Source: Laspinema olomoucense D3b
Lineage (GTDB): Bacteria > Cyanobacteriota > Cyanobacteriia > Cyanobacteriales > Laspinemataceae
Reading direction: 5' to 3'
Assembly (NCBI RefSeq): GCF_025370785.1
Contig: NZ_JAMXFA010000026.1
Coordinates: 1 to 64,000 of the forward strand
Length of the DNA: 64,000 nt
The translations under genes were made by a program, and so were the position numbers. Positions 27,787 to 35,060 of the stretch are shown piece after piece; the first letter of the stretch is position 1; every line of letters starts with the position of its first letter. The notes below the pieces were generated by a model. The model saw only the letters and a list, made by a program, of their open reading frames with translations. It had not been told where the DNA came from and made no database searches.

Positions 27787-29919
27787 TTACAGCGGCGATG
27801 ACCCCTGGGGAAACCACCGCCAAATTTTAATTGTTTTGTCTTGACTCCCACTGATTAAAGTCTGTCCATCCAGACTAAATGCCAGCGAATTCACCGAGTC
27901 GGAATGTCCAAGAGTCTGCTGAGTTTTTCCAGTGGTTAAATCCCAAATTCTAATGGTATGATCTCGACCTCCACTAGCTAAGGTTTTGCCATCGGGGGCG
28001 ATTGCCACCGCTTGGATGGTATCTGAATGACCTTTGAGGGTCTGCTGCAACTGGCGATCGCCCCACCGCCAAATTTTAATCACATCCTCTGTACCCCCAC
28101 TCGCCAAAATTTCTCCATCGGAACTGAGGGCTAAACTATACACTTCTACATCGCGACTAAACCAAGCTTGCGCCGGACTCAACCAACCCGAAGGTCCAAC
28201 TAAGGTATGAATCAGTTGTCCTTGTTCCGGATCCCAAATTTTAATCGTGCCATCCAAACTACTACTAATAATTGAGCCATCTTTAGGATGAAAAATCACC
28301 TGAGAAACCGCCCAAACATGACCCCGCAAAGTAGCAATAATTTTTTCTCGATGAATATCCCACACCTTAATCGTACTATCAACATTGTGACCACTGGCGA
28401 TGTACTTGCCATCGCGATTAAAGGCGATACTCCAAATCGCTAAACCCACCCAATCATTCCCTCGCAGGGTGGTTTTTAATTCGACCTTATTCTGTTCCCC
28501 TTCCACCTCCCAAAGTTTAATCGTCCCATCGGGAAAGAAACTGGCACTCGCCAGAATTCCCTCGGTACTAAACTGCACTGAAGTCACCGTTGCCGTATGT
28601 CCTTTCAAAGTTTTTTTGAGTTCCCCCCTGTGCAAATCCCAAAGTTTGATGGTTTGGTCAAAACTGCCACTGGCAATCATCCGGCCATCGGGACTCACCG
28701 CCACCGATTTGACCCCGGCCAAATGTCCCGTGAGCGTCTTCACTTCTTGCCAAATCGGTGTTGGTTTGAGGAGTGGGGATACAAGAACTGGCCTGGTTTC
28801 TGGCAATTTCAGCAATTTTGGCCAGGTGAACGGGGGTTGGGCGGGATTCTGGCAAAGAATCGGTAACCAACACACCCCTGGATATTTTTTATTCCAGCAT
28901 TCTAAACTATCTTTGGCCTGTTTCAGGGCAACATATAAAGATTTGCCCTCAGAAAAAGCCTGAAGAAACTTTTTAATAAACGCCACGGCAAAATCCCCCG
29001 GCACAGGTTCCCGCATCACTATCACTTGGGGAATATTTAAACCTGCTAATTCTGTGGCCAAACCCAATCCATCACAGGAATTAAAAATGGCCAATTGTAG
29101 CCCGCGACTTAGAGCTTTTCGGAGGGATATTTTCAAAGAATTAATGCTTAATCCATAGTCACGCCTAATAAAAAATTCGCCGGTTTCTCCCATTTTGGAA
29201 CTGGAACTATGTCCCGCAAAAAAGAGAATATCCCATCCCATTTCATGTTGTAGTGCATCATATATTTCAGCCGGTTCATGAGGATTGGGAAAGAAAGTTT
29301 CCGCATGAGGCAATCCTTCCAGTTTTTGTTTCTCTTCTTTAAGATTTAGATCCTCGGCTGTGCTGAGGATGGCTAAAATTCTCACTTGTTCACGGGCGAT
29401 CGCATCCGGGGCCAGATTGATGCGACTATATTCGGGCGGCACTAAGGCAATTTCTGCATAAGTATATCGCTCAAAAATATCCCATTCATTCCAGGGGAGT
29501 TTTTTCAGCCCGGGGTCACTCGTTTGAATAAAGACCCGAATCTCTTCAAATTGATCGGGGAGATGGGTGAAAAAAGTTTCACGCATCTTTTGAAGTTCTC
29601 TGGATTCTGAGTTCAGCCAATCTTTAAATGATTTTTTTAACTCCTCCTGAGAGGTTTGGCATTTTTCTAGCGGTTCTTTCGTGGGAGGAACCGCCACCTT
29701 CGCTGTCCCTTTAGGCACATCCATTCTCGAAGTGACAAATTTTATATTTATAAAAGCGCACTGCCAAATTTGGTAAAGCTCAGGAATCCTAGATGATGGA
29801 GGCAACTTCCCCATCACTTCGGACAGAGGATTGCCTCCTTCTTCCCTAATTTCCAGTCCCATAGGAAACCCAGTCTTAAAATCTCCTTGACCAATGGTGA
29901 AAATCGCGATTTTAGTCAT
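27787..29919 (-). CDS. CHAT-WD40 protein (caspase-like peptidase with seven-blade propeller)
   Basis: A 710-residue cytoplasmic protein. Residues 1-170 are the N-terminal domain shared with the other CHAT fusions (GDFKTGFPMGLEI, GKLPPS, LPWNEWDIF). Residues 175-345 are CHAT with an intact dyad: His in LFFAGHSSS (237) and Cys in FNSCDGLGLA (282). Residues about 385-710 hold seven WD repeats (LTGHLAGVKSVAVSPDGRM, TIKLWD, TIKVWD, TIKIWD, VIKIWR, TIRIWD, TIKIWR), enough for one closed propeller. The propeller probably recognises a ligand or partner that controls the protease. It follows the NACHT-CHAT gene with a 24-base gap, so they are co-transcribed and may work as a pair. Confidence 0.9.
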   Translation of the reverse strand: MTKIAIFTIGQGDFKTGFPMGLEIREEGGNPLSEVMGKLPPSSRIPELYQIWQCAFINIKFVTSRMDVPKGTAKVAVPPTKEPLEKCQTSQEELKKSFKDWLNSESRELQKMRETFFTHLPDQFEEIRVFIQTSDPGLKKLPWNEWDIFERYTYAEIALVPPEYSRINLAPDAIAREQVRILAILSTAEDLNLKEEKQKLEGLPHAETFFPNPHEPAEIYDALQHEMGWDILFFAGHSSSSKMGETGEFFIRRDYGLSINSLKISLRKALSRGLQLAIFNSCDGLGLATELAGLNIPQVIVMREPVPGDFAVAFIKKFLQAFSEGKSLYVALKQAKDSLECWNKKYPGVCWLPILCQNPAQPPFTWPKLLKLPETRPVLVSPLLKPTPIWQEVKTLTGHLAGVKSVAVSPDGRMIASGSFDQTIKLWDLHRGELKKTLKGHTATVTSVQFSTEGILASASFFPDGTIKLWEVEGEQNKVELKTTLRGNDWVGLAIWSIAFNRDGKYIASGHNVDSTIKVWDIHREKIIATLRGHVWAVSQVIFHPKDGSIISSSLDGTIKIWDPEQGQLIHTLVGPSGWLSPAQAWFSRDVEVYSLALSSDGEILASGGTEDVIKIWRWGDRQLQQTLKGHSDTIQAVAIAPDGKTLASGGRDHTIRIWDLTTGKTQQTLGHSDSVNSLAFSLDGQTLISGSQDKTIKIWRWFPQGSSPL

Positions 29920-29943
29920 GGCAATTATTCAGGGAGTAAAACT

Positions 29944-32775
29944 CTATAATTTAGGTTTAGATACCATCGCCAAATGTTCCAAGAAAAGCCGATGAATAAA
30001 AATATAACCCCCTCCCACTCTTTGTAAAAAAATAAGTTTTCTAGCATAATCGAGAAAGCGGGTATAGTTCCAAGGAATCGAGCCATTCCAATACAATAAC
30101 ACCCGCATAGTCAAATGTTGAATGCAGGCAGTCCCCGCTTGGTTCAGTCCATAAAATAAGCCGACGAGGATTCCTGAAAGGATAGCACGAACTGTAAATT
30201 CTTGCATCCAAGCTGTCCCCAATCTCGCAGAGGCAGATGCGGGTCCGATAATCAGGGTGAGGATTTGTTCGCTCATCAATCCGGCAGTGAACCCCAAGAC
30301 TGCCGCTGCGATCGCCGCTAAAATTGCTGCATTTTTCAAAGACTGCCAAATCCCTTGATTGGGAAATTGTTTGGAGTCCAGATTCCCCCCTTTGAGTTCA
30401 TAAACCAGCACAATTAAAGGCGCCACGATTACAAACCCAATCATCCTAGAAATCATCCAAGTGATTACCCCTAAACCTAACCCCAGGGTCAAGGCTTTTT
30501 TGACTGCATCCCAGGACCAATTCAGGGTTTCTACAGGTTGAATTTTTTTCTCTTGTCCCACCGTCAGGGTCGCCCAAATTCCCAACGGTAAACCAAAAAT
30601 TACTACAAAGATTAAACTAATGATCATTCCCCAAAATGGCTCCAAGAAAAAACCCACTGTTAACCAGAGAACCATCCCCACAATCGTCCCGCCAATCAGT
30701 CCAAATAGGAGTCCTACCCCCCAGGTAATCTGTTTTTGGAGGCGTGACTCTAACCATTTGGGTTGCAAGCGGTCCAGAAAAAATAGGGTTTGGGATTCCT
30801 GGTGCATCAACTGTGCCAGCCAACTCAACCATTGGAGCATTGTTTCTTTATGATACGGTCTTTTTTCTGGGGGGTGACGATACCACATCTCGTTAATATA
30901 CGCATCAAATAGCCAGCGCCGACGAGCTTCTAAAGACCCTGATTTTACTCCATTTTCAAGGTAATTTCCCTGACAAACAACAGCGATAATATTCAACATT
31001 AAAGGGGTTTTTGCCAATTCCACCAACAGGGGATCGGATTGGAATGCGGCAATATCTATATCGTGGATTTTCCCTAAATAAGCTATATATTCGGCAATTT
31101 GTGTTAAATTTAAAGGCTGCAAATAAATTGCGGATTTAAAATTAAATTGCAACTGGATTGCTTCATAGTCTTCTCGACGACTGGTGAGGACGATTTCTGT
31201 TAGAGGGTATTGCTTGATGAAGGCATTTAAAGCGGTTAAACAGACCTTTCGCATTTCTGATTTGACTTCATCTAAACCATCTAGTAGTAATAACAAGCGC
31301 CCTTTTTCAAGGCTAAATTTGATCCAACTGGGGGAAACTTCATAATTTACCGTTCCTTCCTGTATAATCCAGTCCTGAATTGGCAGGGTTTTCAGTCCCC
31401 ATGAGGACAGAGTGAAAACTAGGGGAATCGGTTGAGTATAGTCTCTTTCTCCTCGGGCGATCGCATCCCGAGCGAATTCCAGCAAACTCACGGTTTTTCC
31501 CGAACCGGGTTCTCCCAAAATAAGCAGAATTCTCGGGGTTTTCAGTCGGTCAAAATACTGAATCATTCGGGTATTTTCCGGGAGAATAAGTTCTGTTTGG
31601 TCTGGGTTTTCCCCAAGTCTTTCCACCGATTTTACACGGGGATACTGTTGTAGTCCCGGGGTCAGGAAAAGTTGCTGTTGCAAAGAGTTTTCTAAAATTC
31701 CTTGAATCCAGTAGTTTTTAACTTTCTGGAGTAACGTTTTCCGGGTTTGATATTCCTCTCGGGTTTGAGGAGTATCAACCGGCGGTTTTCCCAGGATGCC
31801 TCGCCAAGTTAGGGCGGGTTTGAGGGGATGTTGACAGAGGATGGGTAAGCCCATAATTCCGGGAAATTTTTGTTCACAAAATTCCAAACTTTCTCGACCC
31901 TCTCGCACCGCTGGGTATAATAATTTACCTTTAGCAAAAGCGGTCAAAAAGGCCGAACAAAATTTAGCGGCAAACTGTTCTAAGAGTGCCTGTTTAAAAA
32001 CTACGATAAGCGGGGGATTGACTAAGTTTGACAGCAATTCGGCTAGATCTAATCCATCATTAAAGATGGCGAGTTTTAAGCCGCGATCGCAGGCAATTTC
32101 CAGGGCTTTTTTAAAATCGGAAATATTCAATTTTTGAATTAAATCCTGATTCCCAATAAACAATATATCCCAACCCGTTGTATCCTGGAGTTGGAGATAT
32201 AGCTGCTGGGGTTGAGAGGATTTTAAAATCAGATGTTCCGCATCGGATAAGGATTTGAGAGTTCCGAGGGTAGACAAGGTTTCTGAGTGAGGGCGATCGC
32301 CAACCACAGCTAAAATCCTCACCCGACTTCTAACCGGCGTATCATCAAAATCCGGCAGGGGACTATACTCGGTTAAAGTGAGGGCAAATTCTGCCTGGGG
32401 ATAGTTCTCACGAAAAATATCCCACTCCTGCCAAGGCAGTTGTCGAAGAAGGCGATCGCCAGTTTGAATCAACAGCCGAATTTCGGGCGGGCGATCGGTT
32501 AATTCCAGCAGGATTGTTTCCCGCAACTTTTGGACATCACCCTCACCTTTTAACCAGTCCTGAAAGCAACCGATGAGCGCTTGATAACTCTGCGCCAACT
32601 GAAAGCGATCGCCCTTTTCTAAATATAAAATCTCCCAATTCCGATACATCTGGGGAAGTATTGTATTCGGGGTTAAATTGACAAGAATTACCGTTTTTTG
32701 AGAAAAAGAAATCCGAACCCTAAACCCCGTTTCAAAGCTGCCTGATTCAAATCTAAATTGGATTAAATTTTCCAT
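29944..32775 (-). CDS. Pseudo-CHAT-NACHT ATPase with multi-helix membrane C-terminus
   Basis: A 943-residue STAND-type protein. The shared N-terminal domain (SGSFETGFRVRISF, QLPWQEWDIF) leads to a CHAT-like domain in which the His motif FFAGH reads LFIGN (residue 209) and the Cys motif FNSCDGLGLA reads FNDGLDLAEL, with Ser and Cys deleted, so it should be proteolytically dead. A NACHT ATPase follows with Walker A GEPGSGKT (421-428), Walker B LLLLLDGLDE (494-503) and sensor TSRRED. From about 680 to 905 there are several transmembrane helices (GVGLLFGLIGGTIVGMVLWL, and others). A strong ribosome site GGGAGG before ATG 32775 decides the start over a longer frame to 32856. NACHT proteins oligomerise on ligand sensing; here the output may be the membrane part or recruitment of the neighbouring active CHAT-WD40 (inference). 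Confidence 0.88.
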   Translation of the reverse strand: MENLIQFRFESGSFETGFRVRISFSQKTVILVNLTPNTILPQMYRNWEILYLEKGDRFQLAQSYQALIGCFQDWLKGEGDVQKLRETILLELTDRPPEIRLLIQTGDRLLRQLPWQEWDIFRENYPQAEFALTLTEYSPLPDFDDTPVRSRVRILAVVGDRPHSETLSTLGTLKSLSDAEHLILKSSQPQQLYLQLQDTTGWDILFIGNQDLIQKLNISDFKKALEIACDRGLKLAIFNDGLDLAELLSNLVNPPLIVVFKQALLEQFAAKFCSAFLTAFAKGKLLYPAVREGRESLEFCEQKFPGIMGLPILCQHPLKPALTWRGILGKPPVDTPQTREEYQTRKTLLQKVKNYWIQGILENSLQQQLFLTPGLQQYPRVKSVERLGENPDQTELILPENTRMIQYFDRLKTPRILLILGEPGSGKTVSLLEFARDAIARGERDYTQPIPLVFTLSSWGLKTLPIQDWIIQEGTVNYEVSPSWIKFSLEKGRLLLLLDGLDEVKSEMRKVCLTALNAFIKQYPLTEIVLTSRREDYEAIQLQFNFKSAIYLQPLNLTQIAEYIAYLGKIHDIDIAAFQSDPLLVELAKTPLMLNIIAVVCQGNYLENGVKSGSLEARRRWLFDAYINEMWYRHPPEKRPYHKETMLQWLSWLAQLMHQESQTLFFLDRLQPKWLESRLQKQITWGVGLLFGLIGGTIVGMVLWLTVGFFLEPFWGMIISLIFVVIFGLPLGIWATLTVGQEKKIQPVETLNWSWDAVKKALTLGLGLGVITWMISRMIGFVIVAPLIVLVYELKGGNLDSKQFPNQGIWQSLKNAAILAAIAAAVLGFTAGLMSEQILTLIIGPASASARLGTAWMQEFTVRAILSGILVGLFYGLNQAGTACIQHLTMRVLLYWNGSIPWNYTRFLDYARKLIFLQRVGGGYIFIHRLFLEHLAMVSKPKL

Positions 32776-32816
32776 TGCTTTTCCTCCCACCCCCCGAGAA
32801 TTAAGTCCAGAAAACC

Positions 32817-33845
32817 TTAGATTATAAAACTTTCCGTAGCACTGACTTCTCCCCATTCCAGCTTAATGACAAACCCCTCCCCCGGTTCCCCACTTAAGGG
32901 TTGTTCAAGGCAATTGTTACCCCGTCCTGCGGTTAATTCCTCCAAAATATCTCCCTCTTCATTCAAAACCATCAATTTGAGTGGCTCAGGCAAATCCGTT
33001 GACTCTTGAATCGGAAAAACTCGCACTAAAATATCAATTCTCCCCTCAGATTCCTGGGAAAGCTTCACCAATAGCGCTAAAGACGTCGTTCCCAAAATAA
33101 TCGATTTTCCCTGTTGAATCGTCGGGAAATCCGGTCCCGGTTTGACATCTTTGGCGTAACTGCTTAAATCCCCAAGAAACGCAGGCGATCGCATTCCAAA
33201 CAGTTCATCAATCGTCTGCCATCCCTCATCAATCGCTTCAACTAAGTCATTTAAGCGCCATTTCAAGAGATTTGTAATATTCCGCTCCTCTCTTTTAGAA
33301 GAGCGATTGACAGCCTCTGTAGGCTTTCCCTCGGAGGTATTTTCCACTATATTATCAGCTTGTTGCAATCCGTGAAGAAAAACAATTAAATCATCAAGGG
33401 GTTGAATATCTGTAAGGGATAGCTTGATTCCAAACTCAGCTATATTGATTGCCGGAAAAAATCCCAGTAGTATAGCTTCATTGAGGCGTAATTCAAATTG
33501 AACAGCTACATAACAAATTCTAGTTTCCTGAACATATTGACTAAGATCAATGACAGCTTGTCCAGGCAATAAGGGACAACATTCTATTTTACCCAAACCA
33601 GGTATCACTAAATCCGCAACATTATAGAAAGCCTGTATCCCAGGATTCCAACTATCACTTTCATTAAGGGAATTGTCAATTTGCAGCCAATTAAAGTAAT
33701 TGTGTAGGGCATATACAGCTAGAGTATTGAGATAAACTTGTTTTCCTTTCTGAGGGGTTTCTTGTTCAACGGCAAACTCTCTAGCAACACGATGAGCACT
33801 TCGACCTAATGGGATTGTTAAGGAGGAAATAGGCGTGGGTTTCAT
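32817..33845 (-). CDS. DUF1822 family protein (second copy)
   Basis: A 342-residue cyanobacterial DUF1822 protein, closer to the family's standard form than the copy at 11.4 kb: AHRVAREFAVEQETPQKGKQ, VYLNTLAVYALHNYFNWLQI, SDSWNPG, and the C-terminal beta domain LPEPLKLMVLNEEGD...GEVSATESFII. The C-terminal domain aligns with that of the first copy. It lacks the HEAT-like middle. Its ATG overlaps the sigma-like stop by four bases (ATGA), and it ends 41 bases before the NACHT gene. Function unknown; conserved pairing with a sigma-like gene suggests a direct partnership. Confidence 0.82.
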   Translation of the reverse strand: MKPTPISSLTIPLGRSAHRVAREFAVEQETPQKGKQVYLNTLAVYALHNYFNWLQIDNSLNESDSWNPGIQAFYNVADLVIPGLGKIECCPLLPGQAVIDLSQYVQETRICYVAVQFELRLNEAILLGFFPAINIAEFGIKLSLTDIQPLDDLIVFLHGLQQADNIVENTSEGKPTEAVNRSSKREERNITNLLKWRLNDLVEAIDEGWQTIDELFGMRSPAFLGDLSSYAKDVKPGPDFPTIQQGKSIILGTTSLALLVKLSQESEGRIDILVRVFPIQESTDLPEPLKLMVLNEEGDILEELTAGRGNNCLEQPLSGEPGEGFVIKLEWGEVSATESFII

Positions 33846-34555
33846 GATAGTTTATCCTTTTCGTATCCTAGCTCTTTGGCAATTTTTTTGAGTAACGTTC
33901 TGCATCGGCCATACCAATGATTAGTGAGAGTTGAAATCGGCATATTCCAATCGCTGGCAATCTCGTGAAATTCGTCTGGGGGTTCTTTTAATCCCCGTCT
34001 TTGACTAAGTGCTTGGCAGGTGCACTTGGGATAGGTATCGGGATGACAGCCTTGCAATCGCCCGAGTGGATCTTGGTCTATATAATCCTTTAGACGTAAA
34101 GCAATTCGTTTGAACTTACGTTCTTGAGCTTGTTGTATTTGAGACTCGATTTCATCTAAAAAAGGAGCCTCAAAACCCTCTGACGCCAGCATATCAAGTC
34201 GCGTTCTTTGCTCGCCAGCCTCACTGAAATTTCGGGGCTGATCTAAACTGATACAATTCGGATCAACAATAGGAGATAAAAAACGCTTTCTACGCTTATA
34301 CAAATCCGCATTAATCCATTTTGTTAAACTCTCTTCTAAAGAATCTCCCATCTGTTGAAAATTTTCACAAATATTTTTACTCACCCGTTCCCAAGTTTCA
34401 TTGAGAGCCTCTAAATCATCCAAATGATAGGATTTATACAGTCCGGGCAGTTGCTGGAGTTTAATCAGCAGCCGATTCATACCTTGCTGTCGCAGCAGGC
34501 TGCCTGTCGGGTGTAGGCACACCTCTTCAATCTGTTTGCGTAGCCAGTCATCCAT
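33842..34555 (-). CDS. Sigma-70-like protein, short cyanobacterial type
   Basis: A 237-residue protein resembling short cyanobacterial sigma-70-family proteins found next to DUF1822 genes. Residues about 68-95 (GDSLEESLTKWINADLYKRR) stand in for region 2. The 160-185 segment contains CHPDTYPKCTCQALSQRRGL, with cysteines at 170, 178 and 180. Residues 194-228 (EFHEIASDWNMPISTLTNHW, then YGRCRTLLKKIAKELGY) are a region-4-like helix-turn-helix. Start ATG 34555, no clear ribosome site. First gene of the second cassette, coupled to DUF1822 by ATGA. Whether it binds RNA polymerase is not shown by sequence; the cysteines hint at redox or metal sensing (speculative). Confidence 0.65.
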   Translation of the reverse strand: MDDWLRKQIEEVCLHPTGSLLRQQGMNRLLIKLQQLPGLYKSYHLDDLEALNETWERVSKNICENFQQMGDSLEESLTKWINADLYKRRKRFLSPIVDPNCISLDQPRNFSEAGEQRTRLDMLASEGFEAPFLDEIESQIQQAQERKFKRIALRLKDYIDQDPLGRLQGCHPDTYPKCTCQALSQRRGLKEPPDEFHEIASDWNMPISTLTNHWYGRCRTLLKKIAKELGYEKDKLS

Positions 34556-34702
34556 ACGAGTTTTAATGAAAAATGGGCTGTTTTTCTATTGTGCATCAAA
34601 AACAGCCTCATAAATCATCTATCCTAAATTGAGAGAACGCTGTCCCACTCGGGATTGACCCTTGGAGTCCCATCCTCAGCGGGAATGCATCCTGGATCTA
34701 CG

Positions 34703-34897
34703 TCAGTTGCCAGCAGGGGGCGTTTTGGGGCCTTCGCACTTGTTACCCTGGGACTGAATCATTTCCCCTAAGCCACTCTCAGAAGCTGCTACTGCCGAGT
34801 TTGTCTGGGTTTGCAAATAAGTGGCGTTGAGTAAGTTGGCGAGCGCCAAGGGAATAACTACAATCTCTACTATTAAGGAGATAAACTTCTTGTCCAT
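34703..34897 (-). CDS. Small single-helix membrane or exported peptide, 64 residues
   Basis: ATG 34897 with AGGAT ribosome site. The N-terminus is hydrophobic (FISLIVEIVVIPLALANLLN) followed by a polar tail ending KCEGPKTPPAGN. Not recognised. A 74-base hairpin lies immediately upstream of the ribosome site, which argues that this is a real, possibly regulated, gene. It sits between the sigma-like gene and the kinase, all on the same strand. Confidence 0.45.
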   Translation of the reverse strand: MDKKFISLIVEIVVIPLALANLLNATYLQTQTNSAVAASESGLGEMIQSQGNKCEGPKTPPAGN

Positions 34898-34910
34898 TTG
34901 TGAATCCTGG

Positions 34911-34984
34911 TTATTTCGATTAGGACAAGGGGGTGCAGAACTAAAGTGCTCAGCTTGAGGTTCTGCATCCCCTCACCGAAATAA
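34911..34984 (-). promoter_or_regulatory. Leader hairpin before the 64-residue gene
   Basis: Two nested complementary pairs: TTATTTCG (34911-34918) with CGAAATAA (34977-34984), and GGGGGTGCAGAAC with GTTCTGCATCCCC inside. As RNA on the minus strand it forms a long stem ending just before the ribosome site of the gene that starts at 34897. It could be a terminator of the kinase transcript (no T-run) or a translational control element. Confidence 0.45.
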
Positions 34985-35060
34985 CTGAGTTTTTGAAATT
35001 TTTTGGAGTTTTAAGCTATTTAAAAAATATCAAATTTTACTTATATTTAATAAGTAAAAT

